Under the pieces are notes generated by a model. It did not search any database. It was given only the letters and a program-made list of their open reading frames with translations, and had not been told where the DNA came from. From an uncultured Collinsella sp. (GTDB lineage Bacteria > Actinomycetota > Coriobacteriia > Coriobacteriales > Coriobacteriaceae): 12,838 nucleotides of DNA. Where the stretch lies: assembly GCA_902491345.1 (NCBI GenBank), contig CABUHI010000037.1, positions 1-12,838 of the forward strand. The letters are read 5' to 3'. A program made the translations under genes and the position numbers. The stretch's first letter is position 1; the number at the start of each line of letters is the position of its first letter. Of the stretch, positions 1 through 5,935 are shown in pieces.

Positions 1-463
1 TGGCCAGCGCGCGGGCAATGGACACGCGCTGCTGCTCGCCGCCCGAAAGCTGCGCCGGAAAGTTAGCGAGGCGCTCACCCAGGCCAACCTGGCAAAGCGT
101 TTGCTCGGCATCGAGCGAATCGGGGCAGATTTGCGCCGCGAGTTCGACGTTTTCGAGCGCCGTCAGGTTAGGGACCAGATTGTAGAACTGGAAGACAAAG
201 CCGACGTCGGCGCGGCGGTATTCCACGAGCTGCGCCTCGTTAGCAGAACTCACGTCGCGCCCGTCCACCGTTACGGTGCCAGAGGTTACCGTGTCCATAC
301 CGCCCAGGATGTTGAGCGCCGTGGTCTTGCCGGCACCCGAGGCACCCAGGATAATGGCGAGCTCGCCGCGCTCGACCGTAAAGCTCGCGCCGTCGAGCGC
401 GTGGATGCGGGCATCGCCCTCGCCGTATGCTTTGATGACGTCTTTAAATTCGATATAGGCCAT
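1..463 (-). CDS. ABC transporter ATP-binding protein, LolD/MacB-like (partial)
   Basis: This is the N-terminal 154 codons of an ABC ATPase; the rest lies beyond the left edge. The protein starts MAYIEFKDVIKAYGEGDA. It shows a Walker A motif GASGAGKTT (residues 40-48), a Q-loop glutamine at about residue 92 in FVFQFYNLVPNLT, and the signature LSGGEQQRVSIARALA from residue 139. The FQFYNLVPNLTALENV stretch and the compact spacing are typical of the MacB/LolD/FtsE-like group, which powers FtsX/MacB-type permeases moving peptides, lipoproteins or drugs; the substrate cannot be read from this fragment. The ATP-hydrolysis end (Walker B, H-loop) is outside the window. The ATG at 463 is preceded by GGGAA about seven bases upstream. 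It is divergent from the GyrI-like gene. The partner permease is probably the next gene to the left, which is not visible. Confidence 0.93.
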   Translation of the reverse strand, partial: MAYIEFKDVIKAYGEGDARIHALDGASFTVERGELAIILGASGAGKTTALNILGGMDTVTSGTVTVDGRDVSSANEAQLVEYRRADVGFVFQFYNLVPNLTALENVELAAQICPDSLDAEQTLCQVGLGERLANFPAQLSGGEQQRVSIARALA

Positions 464-663
464 CGATCGGTTCCCATCTGGTCGGATAACTCTTTAGTAT
501 TACCCATTTCGCACCGACTAAAAAGGGACGGGTTTATTTTGGCAGGTTCTATATGGGGAAACGGCATCTATAGATGAGGCGCCGGGGAGGCAGAGAAATC
601 ATCGACGGGGTCAGGCCGACCGCCAAACACAACGCACACATCTCAATCTGTCAGCCAAATCAT

Positions 664-679
664 TCGAACAGCTGTTCGT
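664..679. promoter_or_regulatory. Putative LexA (SOS) box
   Basis: TCGAACAGCTGTTCGT contains the perfect 14-bp palindrome CGAAC-AGCT-GTTCG (665-678). It fits the actinobacterial LexA consensus TCGAAC-N4-GTTCGA at every position except the last. It sits directly upstream of and partly overlaps the -35 zone of the -10 boxes at 683-693, a normal repressor position, 56 bases before the GyrI-like start codon. The match is visible; LexA binding is inference. Confidence 0.55.
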
Positions 680-682
680 TTC

Positions 683-693
683 TATGATATGAT
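683..693 (+). promoter_or_regulatory. Candidate -10 region of the GyrI-like gene
   Basis: Two overlapping TATGAT hexamers (683-688 and 688-693) precede the gene by about 45 bases. The -35 region would fall inside the LexA-like palindrome (TTCGAA at 663-668 or CGAACA at 665-670) and is a poor match to TTGACA. Confidence 0.45.
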
Positions 694-734
694 TCCGCTA
701 TCTAAGCAGGCCAATACGCAGAAAGGCAGCCAGC

Positions 735-1373
735 ATGGCGTTCGACTTTAAGAAGGAATGCAAGGAGCTCTACAAACCTGCAAGCAAGCCGAGTATCGTA
801 ACTGTCCCGCCTATGAGCTACGTTGCCGTTCGCGGAAAGGGCGACCCAAATACCGAAGGTGGCGAGTATCAAAATGCCCTGCCGCTGCTTTACGGCATCG
901 CCTATACCGTCAAGATGTCAAAGAAAGGCTCAAGGAGTATCGAGGGCTATTTCGACTTTGTGGTACCGCCGCTCGAGGGCTTCTGGTGGCAAGACTCCCC
1001 GAGCGGCGACATCGATTATGTACGCAAGGACGATTTCAACTTTATCTCGTGCATCCGCCTGCCCGATTTCGTCACTCAGGATGACTTTGACTGGGCGGTC
1101 GCGGAAGCCACGGCCAAAAAGAAACTGGACTTTTCTGCCGTCGAGCTGCTTAAAGTTGACGAGGGTCTCTGCGTTCAATGCATGCATACCGGACCCTACG
1201 ACAGCGAGCCGGCAACCGTAGACGCCATGCATGAATATGCGACCGAGCAGGGCTATGTCCCCGACTTCTCAGACACCCGTTTACATCACGAAATCTATCT
1301 TTCCGATCCACGCAAGTGTGCGCCGGAGAAACTTAAGACTGTGGTTCGTCATCCTATCAAGCGCGCTGAATAG
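735..1373 (+). CDS. GyrI-like small-molecule-binding domain protein
   Basis: A 212-aa cytoplasmic protein resembling the stand-alone GyrI-like family (PF06445), without the AraC-type DNA-binding domain found in many relatives. Recognisable family features are the glycine/tryptophan stretch LEGFWWQDSP (WW at residues 84-85), the HTGPYDSEPATV segment (151-162) and the C-terminal HHEIYLSDPRK block (184-194). E158 and E186 sit in those blocks. In the subgroup shown to hydrolyse cyclopropanoid DNA alkylators (YtkR7/Lin2189 type), two glutamates are catalytic, and these may be their equivalents; that alignment is from memory. E. coli GyrI/SbmC, a distant relative, is SOS-induced and protects gyrase. 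The LexA-like box upstream agrees with a genotoxin-response role, but the substrate is unknown. The ATG at 735 is preceded by AGAAAGG, eight bases upstream. The alternative role is simple ligand sensing. Confidence 0.85.
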   Translation: MAFDFKKECKELYKPASKPSIVTVPPMSYVAVRGKGDPNTEGGEYQNALPLLYGIAYTVKMSKKGSRSIEGYFDFVVPPLEGFWWQDSPSGDIDYVRKDDFNFISCIRLPDFVTQDDFDWAVAEATAKKKLDFSAVELLKVDEGLCVQCMHTGPYDSEPATVDAMHEYATEQGYVPDFSDTRLHHEIYLSDPRKCAPEKLKTVVRHPIKRAE

Positions 1374-1403
1374 CGTGGAGCGTCATTTCACGCGCTGGGT
1401 TTT
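1360..1403 (+). terminator. Possible terminator of the GyrI-like gene
   Basis: AGCGCG (1360-1365) can pair with CGCGCT (1391-1396), or GCGTG (1373-1377) with CACGC (1389-1393). A short T run (1400-1403) follows a few bases later. The stem overlaps the stop codon, and the tract is only four Ts, so the call is weak. Confidence 0.35.
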
Positions 1404-1446
1404 AAGCCAGCCAACCAGCCGCCTCCTAGGCTGTCAAGCAATTATC

Positions 1447-1473
1447 TTGACGCGGCCCGTCGCATCTTATAAG
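1447..1473 (+). promoter_or_regulatory. Candidate promoter of the abi remnant
   Basis: TTGACG (1447-1452), a 15-base spacer and TATAAG (1468-1473) lie 71 bases before the abi start. The -35 is overlapped by an inverted repeat, GTCAAG (1433-1438) with CTTGAC (1446-1451), spaced by seven bases, which could be an operator. The spacer is short. Confidence 0.4.
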
Positions 1474-1543
1474 TTTGTTTTGCTAAAGCTGGAAAGCCTC
1501 TCAACGATGCGCAACTCCAGCTCTTTTTCTATCAAGAGGCTTA

Positions 1544-1905
1544 ATGAAATACCAGAAGTCGCGGATATCCATCAACGAACAAATAGCACTATTGACAGAA
1601 AACAAGGGTCTTAAGTGCTCTGATCAAAGCGAACTCGAGCGAGCTTTGGTCGAAGCCAACCACTACAGACTGTCGGCCTACTGGTTTCCCTACAAAACCA
1701 AATGCAAGTCCGGGATTACCATCTTTCGCGAAGGCACAACATTCGAAACCATCATCTACACGTATGAATTTGACCGAGCCCTCCGGCAGTTAATGTTTGA
1801 TGCGGTCGGCAGTGCGGTCGGCAGAATTGAGATCTACCTCAGAAGCAGAATTGCCTATCTTGCCTCTGAGGAACGCGGGCCTTTCTGTTACCCAGATGTC
1901 GCCAT
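1544..1905 (+). pseudogene. Truncated Abi-family (Abi_2, AbiD/AbiF-like) gene
   Basis: The first ~118 codons match the N-terminal half of Abi_2-type abortive-infection proteins (PF07751). Visible family features are INEQIALLTENKGLKC, the NHYRLSAYWFPY block, FREGTTFETIIYTYEFDRAL and RIEIYLRSRIAYLASEERGPF. Full-length members are usually around 300 aa and act in phage defence by arresting growth. Here the family pattern stops near GPFCYPD (about base 1900). The frame then reads into sequence that makes sense only in another frame, as a ClC channel end, so the gene is broken by a deletion and almost certainly inactive. A 12-bp tandem duplication (1801-1824) also adds four residues before the RIE motif. 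The start at 1544 has AAGAGG five bases upstream. The sequence is AT-richer than its surroundings, which fits acquisition by transfer. Confidence 0.8.
1801..1824. repeat. 12-bp perfect tandem duplication inside the abi remnant
   Basis: TGCGGTCGGCAG occurs twice back to back (1801-1812, 1813-1824). The protein reads DAVGSAVGRIE; with one copy removed it reads DAVGRIE, which restores the spacing expected before the RIE-x-x-LR motif of Abi_2 proteins. It is probably a replication-slippage duplication. Confidence 0.85.
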
Positions 1906-2118
1906 AACGAGGCTCAACTCGGCATGCCCGTCGAGCTCTGCGCCGCACTGGGCTACGCAGCCGTCTTTGGCAGCGCCACCAATACGCTGCTCGCACCCAT
2001 CCTTATTGGCTGCGAAGTCTTCGGCTTTGGTAACTTGCCGATGTTCTTTATTGTCTGCGTCGTGGCTTACCTGTTCAACATGGATAAATCGATCTACGCC
2101 CTGCAGGAGCGGGCGTAG
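1906..2118 (+). pseudogene. 3' fragment of a ClC-type chloride channel/transporter gene
   Basis: About 70 codons in a frame different from abi encode NEAQLGMPVELCAALGYAAVF, then GSATNTLLAPILIGCEVFG and a hydrophobic stretch FGNLPMFFIVCVVAYLFN, ending SIYALQERA with TAG at 2116-2118. The PVEL...ALG..AVFGSATNTL.API.IG.E.FG pattern is the C-terminal membrane part of bacterial voltage-gated chloride channel (ClC/EriC-like) proteins. All upstream ClC sequence (several hundred residues, including the selectivity-filter motifs) is missing and is replaced by the abi fragment. No ribosome-binding site serves the internal ATG at 1924, so this is a dead remnant. Family assignment is by eye from one conserved block. 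Confidence 0.7.
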
Positions 2119-2262
2119 ATCGATGTCCAGGCAGGCGGTCTCAACCGGAAACGGCGTCCCACTCTGAGGCTGTATTCCGGGACACGGTTTCCGCTTGGGA
2201 CGCCATTCGGAAAGCATGTCCCGTTCTTTCACGGCATCTTGGCTATGCAAAGTGTTCGGGCA
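2119..2262. repeat. Structured intergenic region with competing inverted repeats
   Basis: This lies between the ClC fragment and the convergent methyltransferase gene. CGGAAAC (2146-2152) pairs with GTTTCCG (2187-2193) and GGCGTCCCA (2153-2161) with TGGGACGCC (2196-2204); the order A-B-A'-B' would allow an H-type pseudoknot. An alternative nested stem uses CGGGACA (2178-2184) with TGTCCCG (2217-2223) and TTTCCG (2188-2193) with CGGAAA (2208-2213). No long T run follows on either strand. It may be a terminator, a palindromic repeat, or both. Confidence 0.6.
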
Positions 2263-2841
2263 CTACTCTTCGTAGGCGCCCTCAAGCCGAAGCAGCCACT
2301 CCTTGCGGTCGAGGCCGCCGGCATATCCGTTGAGCGAACCATCGGCGGCAACCACGCGATGGCACGGCACAATAATCGAAATGGGATTACGCGCGACCGC
2401 GGCCCCCACGGCACGGGGAGACGCAACGGGTGCTTCGTTTCCCGGTACACGATGTCGAGCCGCAACACGCTGGGCGATCTCACCATACGTAGCGACCTCG
2501 CCACGCGGGATAGAAAGCAGCTCAAACCAAACCTCGCGCTGAAACGCCGTACCAATCATATGCAACGGCGGCGTAAACCGAGGCTCCTGCCCCGCAAAAT
2601 AAGCATTCAGCCAAGCCCAAGAACGCTCAAGTACCGACGAGGCAGCACCGTTTGTCGGATTCACCGAAGACATGCCGCCAGCACCAGAAACCGCATCGGC
2701 GCCTTCAACATGTTCGGGATCTTCTTTGAGAAGCGTGGAGCCAAAGTGCTCCTGCCCCTCAAACCAAAGCCCCGTCAAACCGCGGCCATCAGCGGCAAGC
2801 AGGATTTCGCCCAAAGGCGAAGCAAACGTCGTCGTGACCAC
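2263..2841 (-). CDS. ogt: Methylated-DNA--protein-cysteine methyltransferase
   Basis: A 192-aa suicide DNA-repair protein that transfers the alkyl group from O6-alkylguanine (and O4-alkylthymine) to its own cysteine. The active-site motif IIVPCHRVV puts the acceptor cysteine at residue 160. It is preceded by RAVGAAVARNPIS (143-155), the arginine-finger/recognition-helix region, and followed by GSLNGYAGGLDRKEWLLRLE. The N-terminal domain begins TTFASPLGEILLAADG. Two stretches look longer than usual: a Gly/Ser/Ala/Asn-rich linker at about 40-70, and about nine extra residues (131-141) before RAVG. The start is the GTG at 2841, six bases after GAAAGGAG. A -10-like TATTAT lies on the minus strand at 2869-2874, without a clear -35. 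It is probably a single-gene unit. Nothing in its promoter resembles the SOS-type palindrome at 664. The choice between the names ogt and adaB is conventional. Confidence 0.94.
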   Translation of the reverse strand: MVTTTFASPLGEILLAADGRGLTGLWFEGQEHFGSTLLKEDPEHVEGADAVSGAGGMSSVNPTNGAASSVLERSWAWLNAYFAGQEPRFTPPLHMIGTAFQREVWFELLSIPRGEVATYGEIAQRVAARHRVPGNEAPVASPRAVGAAVARNPISIIVPCHRVVAADGSLNGYAGGLDRKEWLLRLEGAYEE

Positions 2842-3101
2842 CAGCGGCTCCTTTCAAAACTCCGCAACATAATACCGCGAATTGTGCAGACAACCCCAAT
2901 CGACCCCAAAGTTACCTCAGGCAGCAGGCGCGAAGCGCCGCAGCTTCCGGCCGCGCCCCACAGTCCCCAAAGGCGGCAGGCGCAAAGCGCCGAGGCCGCC
3001 GCCGGGACCAGGGCCCGCAACGGCCACGTGCCCCCGCATCAGCCCAGCGGCCTCAACCAACAACGGCCCCATCGCAGGCCGCTCGCAGCAGCGTCACCGC
3101 A
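2842..3101. other. GC-rich gene-free spacer
   Basis: I see no gene with start signals or family pattern in this stretch; its open frames have the repetitive Arg/Pro/Ala composition of GC-rich shadows. The first ~60 bases carry the ogt promoter and ribosome-binding site. Two similar small stem-loops, GGCGC-GAA-GCGCC (2927-2939) and GGCGC-AAA-GCGCC (2979-2991), each follow GGCA/GCA and are 52 bp apart, suggesting a duplicated element. Confidence 0.55.
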
Positions 3102-3231
3102 GGCGGGGGCCGGACTTAGCTTTCAGAACACTCCGCAGACCAGTGTGGCGCCTTGTCCGCGGCTCCGAAGGAGCAGGACAAGGCGCCACACATGGTCGAG
3201 GACGTTCTGAAAACTAAGTCCGGCCCCCGCC
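3102..3231. repeat. 130-bp compound palindrome downstream of asd
   Basis: Successive arms pair toward one centre: 3102-3119 with 3214-3231 (18 bp perfect), TTTCAGAAC (3121-3129) with GTTCTGAAA (3204-3212), GACCA (3138-3142) with TGGTC (3193-3197), TGTGGCGCCTTGTCC (3144-3158) with GGACAAGGCGCCACA (3176-3190), and a small terminal hairpin GCTCC-GAA-GGAGC (3162-3174). It begins 12 bases past the asd stop codon. There is no T run, so it may act as a strong 3'-end structure or be a MITE-like or palindromic repeat rather than a classical terminator. Confidence 0.85.
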
Positions 3232-3243
3232 GGACAGGCCACA

Positions 3244-4269
3244 CTACTCGCAGAGCAGCTTAGCGATCTGGACGGCGTTGGTTGCCGCGCCCTTACGGAT
3301 TTGGTCGCCGCAGCACCAGAAGGTAATACCGCGCGTGGCCTCGGGGTTCGAGATGTCGCGACGCACGCGACCGACCCAGATCAGATCCTGATCGGACGTA
3401 TCCATCGGCATGGGGAAGCGATCATGCGCATCCTCGGCGCCCATGTCGTCAACCAGCTTCACGCCCGGAGCGGCAGCCAGCGCAGCACGGGCCTCTTCCA
3501 CCGTGATGTCGCGCTCAAACTCGAGCGTAATGCTCTCGGAGTGCGAACGCAGCACGGGCACGCGCACGCAGGTGCAGTTCACGCGCAGCTCGGGCAGATG
3601 CATGATCTTACGGCCCTCGTTCTGCAGTTTCATCTCCTCGGAGGTAAAGCCCTCCTCCTTGACGCCGCCAATCTGCGGAATCAGGTTGCTCGCCAGCTGG
3701 GCGGCAAACGCGCGCGGCTCGGGAATCTCCTCGCCACGGCCCAGGGCGGCAAGCTGCGCTTCGAGCTCGGCCATACCGGGAGCACCGGCACCCGAAGCCG
3801 CCTGATACGTCGAGACGATCATGCGCTTCACGCCGGCAAGCTGATGCAGCGGCCACGTGGGAACCAGGCCGATGATGGTCGCGCAGTTGGGGTTGGCGAT
3901 AAGGCCGTGATGCCACTTGATGTCGTCGGCATTGATCTCGGGCACGACCAACGGCACCTCGGGATCCATGCGGAAGGCATGGCTGTTGTCGACCACGACG
4001 GCGCCGCGCTTGACGGCCTCGGGCAGTAGCTCCTTCGCGATATCGTCGCCGGCGGCTCCGAGCACAATATCACAGCCCTCAAAGGCCTCGGGGCAAGCCT
4101 CTTCGATCACGATCTGCTCGCCGCGGAACTCAACGGTCTTGCCCGCGGAGCGTGCACTTGCCAACAACTTGAGCTTGCCAATCGGGAACTCCTGCTCGTT
4201 GAGGCACTCGAGCATCTGGGTGCCCACGGCTCCCGTCGCGCCCAAAATAGCAACCGTGTACTGTTTCAT
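3244..4269 (-). CDS. asd: Aspartate-semialdehyde dehydrogenase
   Basis: This enzyme reduces beta-aspartyl phosphate to aspartate semialdehyde with NADPH. It is the second step of the aspartate family (lysine, diaminopimelate for peptidoglycan, threonine, methionine). The 341-aa protein starts MKQYTVAILGATGAVGTQML with a GATGAVG dinucleotide-binding loop (10-16). The catalytic cysteine is C129 in ANPNCATI. Other conserved parts are VSTYQAASGAG (152-162), with the substrate-contacting Q156, RSHSES with the likely catalytic H243, and GDQIRKGAATNAVQIA at the C-terminus (321-336). The ATG at 4269 is chosen because AAAGGGGGA lies three bases upstream; an in-frame extension to 4431 has no ribosome site and no family similarity. 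It lies 173 bp downstream of lysC on the same strand, with a hairpin between, so it may be both read through and separately controlled. Confidence 0.97.
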   Translation of the reverse strand: MKQYTVAILGATGAVGTQMLECLNEQEFPIGKLKLLASARSAGKTVEFRGEQIVIEEACPEAFEGCDIVLGAAGDDIAKELLPEAVKRGAVVVDNSHAFRMDPEVPLVVPEINADDIKWHHGLIANPNCATIIGLVPTWPLHQLAGVKRMIVSTYQAASGAGAPGMAELEAQLAALGRGEEIPEPRAFAAQLASNLIPQIGGVKEEGFTSEEMKLQNEGRKIMHLPELRVNCTCVRVPVLRSHSESITLEFERDITVEEARAALAAAPGVKLVDDMGAEDAHDRFPMPMDTSDQDLIWVGRVRRDISNPEATRGITFWCCGDQIRKGAATNAVQIAKLLCE

Positions 4270-4442
4270 GCTTCCCCCTTTAAAGGTTGTGGCTTTTGCC
4301 CGCACGCCGAGCAGGCTGATTATTGTTGCCAGTGTATACAAGAACGGGGCGGACACGAAACCCGCCCCGTCGAAACGAAACCGAAACGAAACGCCCCGCC
4401 GTAGATTTATGAGACATGTCCCAAAAATCACCGGGATGGTAG
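4270..4442 (-). promoter_or_regulatory. lysC-asd spacer with terminator-like stem and tandem repeat
   Basis: Read on the minus strand, ACGGGGCGG (4352-4344 on the plus strand) follows or pairs with CCGCCCCGT (4370-4362), a 9-bp stem with a 9-base loop, then TTCTTGT as a weak U-rich tail. Just before it lies a perfect 11-bp tandem repeat, CGAAACGAAAC twice on the plus strand (4371-4381, 4382-4392). Farther out, ACGCCCCGCC (4391-4400) supplies a second copy of a pairing partner that could compete for the stem, an attenuator-like layout. I see no clean promoter for asd. Confidence 0.5.
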
Positions 4443-5831
4443 CTACTTGCGGAGCACGTCCAGGGCGGGCTCGACCGGCGCGGAAGCCTCCAAGTCGGAG
4501 ACCTTCACAATGCCGTTTTTATCGGAAAAGGCACGGTAAATGGTCCGAATCGCCAGGTCGAAGTCCTTCTCCTCGACACCGATAATGATGTTGATCTCGT
4601 CGCAGCTCTGCGAAATCATACGCACGCTCACGCCGGCCTGGCCGAGCATGCCAAACAGATGGCCCGAGATACCTGCACGACCGCGCAGGTTGCGGCCGAC
4701 GGTAGCGATGAGCGCCAAGCCCTCGACAACCTCGATCTCGAGCGGCTCGACCTCCTGCTGGATGTCGCCCACGAGTGAGTACAGCGAATCGTGCACATCC
4801 TGCTCCTGCACCACGGCGCCAAAGCGGTCGACGCCGGTGGGCATATGCTCGACGGAAACGTCATAGCGCTCAAAGACCGAAAGCGCGCGGCGCATAAAGC
4901 CGACACGGGGCTTGGTGCGGTCGCGGGCGACGTTGATGGCGACAAAACCGCGCTTGCCGGTCACGCCGGTAATGATGGGCTCTGCCTCGCCCTCGTCAGC
5001 CGTCTCGCTAATGATGGTGCCGGGGTCCTGCGGCGCATTGGTGTTCTTGATGACCAGCGGAATACCAGCCTCGCGCACGGGGAACACGGCCTCCTCGTGC
5101 AGGACGCTCGCACCCATGTACGAAAGCTCGCGCAGCTCCTCGTAGGTAACGCGCGCAATGGGCTGAGCCTCGGGAACAATACGCGGATCGGCAGAATAGA
5201 AGCCCGAGACGTCGGTCCAGTTCTCGTACAGGTCGGCGCCCAGGCACTTGGCCAGGATCGAGCCCGAGATATCGCCGCCGCCACGGTCGAGCAGCTTGAT
5301 CTGGCCCTCTCGCGTCGCGCCGTAGAAACCGGGCATAACAAAGCCGCCCTGCTGGCCGTACTCCTGCACCAGCTCGGAGGTGCGATTCATGCTGAGCGTA
5401 CCGTCGTGATGGAACGCCACAACCGTCGCGGCGTCCAGGAACGGCAGGCCCAGGTACTCGGCCATCAAGCGAGCGGTGAAGTACTCGCCGCGGCTCACGA
5501 GCTCCTCGGTAGAGTAACCGCCCGAGCGGGCGCGCTCGGCAAAGGCCGCGAACTCCTCGCGGATGGGATAGGTGAGCTCCAGCTCGTCAGCGATATCAAA
5601 ATAGCGCTGGCCAATGTCCTCGAGCAGCTCCTCGCACGACACGTGGTACTTGACGTGCGCGTTAACCAGGTAGAGCAGGTCGGTCACCTTGGTGTCGCCC
5701 TTAAAGCGGCGGCCGCAGGCGGAAACCACCACAAAACGGCGGGCAGGGTCGGCGTCGACAATGGCCTTAATCTTCTTGAAGTGTTCGGCGTCGGCGACCG
5801 ACGAGCCGCCAAACTTGGCAATCTTAATCAT
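4443..5831 (-). CDS. lysC: Aspartate kinase (monofunctional, ACT-domain regulated)
   Basis: This enzyme phosphorylates aspartate, the committed and usually feedback-regulated entry step of the aspartate family. The 462-aa protein has an N-terminal amino-acid-kinase domain: KFGGSSVAD (6-14), ELVSRGEYFTARLMA (110-124), LLDRGGGDISGSILA (180-194) and the ENWTDVSGFYSADPRIV nucleotide/substrate segment (203-219). Two ACT regulatory domains follow at about 290-365 and 375-440 (SVFERYDVSVEHMPTGVDRF; GISGHLFGMLGQAGVSVRMI). The length and the absence of a dehydrogenase domain resemble the B. subtilis AKIII (YclM) type rather than the fused ThrA/MetL type or the alpha/beta internal-start type; effector specificity is not readable. 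The ATG at 5831 is fixed by the KFGGSSV start. The only Shine-Dalgarno-like GAAAGG is 13 bases upstream, unusually far. It is divergent from thrC. Confidence 0.96.
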   Translation of the reverse strand: MIKIAKFGGSSVADAEHFKKIKAIVDADPARRFVVVSACGRRFKGDTKVTDLLYLVNAHVKYHVSCEELLEDIGQRYFDIADELELTYPIREEFAAFAERARSGGYSTEELVSRGEYFTARLMAEYLGLPFLDAATVVAFHHDGTLSMNRTSELVQEYGQQGGFVMPGFYGATREGQIKLLDRGGGDISGSILAKCLGADLYENWTDVSGFYSADPRIVPEAQPIARVTYEELRELSYMGASVLHEEAVFPVREAGIPLVIKNTNAPQDPGTIISETADEGEAEPIITGVTGKRGFVAINVARDRTKPRVGFMRRALSVFERYDVSVEHMPTGVDRFGAVVQEQDVHDSLYSLVGDIQQEVEPLEIEVVEGLALIATVGRNLRGRAGISGHLFGMLGQAGVSVRMISQSCDEINIIIGVEEKDFDLAIRTIYRAFSDKNGIVKVSDLEASAPVEPALDVLRK

Positions 5832-5935
5832 GGGCTGGAGGTTACCTTTCTAAAAAGCCTCTGCGAACCTATTTTGCGCGCTCTGATACCATGGTTTCAC
5901 CGATTGGGACCAAGGCATCCGAGGAGCAGTGTTAT
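5832..5935. promoter_or_regulatory. Divergent lysC / thrC control region
   Basis: Both promoters of this aspartate-pathway pair must fit in 104 bp unless they overlap genes. Rightward, TTTCTA (5847-5852), 17 bases, TATTTT (5870-5875) is the best-spaced but weak candidate. Leftward I see no good pair of boxes. No T-box sequence or leader peptide rich in Thr/Lys codons is visible. GAGGAG (5921-5926) is the thrC ribosome-binding site. Confidence 0.35.

Larger units (their letters stand above)
464..734. promoter_or_regulatory. Divergent intergenic region, ABC ATPase / GyrI-like gene
   Basis: These 271 bases separate two divergent starts. The right part holds the LexA-like palindrome and -10 boxes listed separately. 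The left part, read on the minus strand, has a weak candidate for the ABC gene: TTTTTA, 16 bases, TAATAC, within 495-530. A perfect 12-bp palindrome CATCTATAGATG lies at 565-576 and could be an operator, but nothing ties it to a regulator. I see no ORF or RNA gene. Confidence 0.45.

Noticed and set aside
1924..2118. Small independent membrane protein starting at ATG 1924
   Set aside because: The sequence is the end of a ClC domain with no ribosome-binding site, so it is better explained as a truncated remnant than as a new small gene.
2239..3210. 323-codon open frame antisense to ogt and across the spacer
   Set aside because: Arg/Pro/Lys-rich low-complexity translation with no family pattern. 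It overlaps ogt and the palindrome.
2842..3243. CRISPR-like repeats
   Set aside because: The repeats are inverted or irregularly spaced, with no regular direct repeat and spacer pattern.
4270..4431. 54-residue upstream extension of asd
   Set aside because: It has no family similarity and crosses the hairpin and tandem repeat. The ATG at 4269 has an excellent ribosome site and begins the nucleotide-binding fold.
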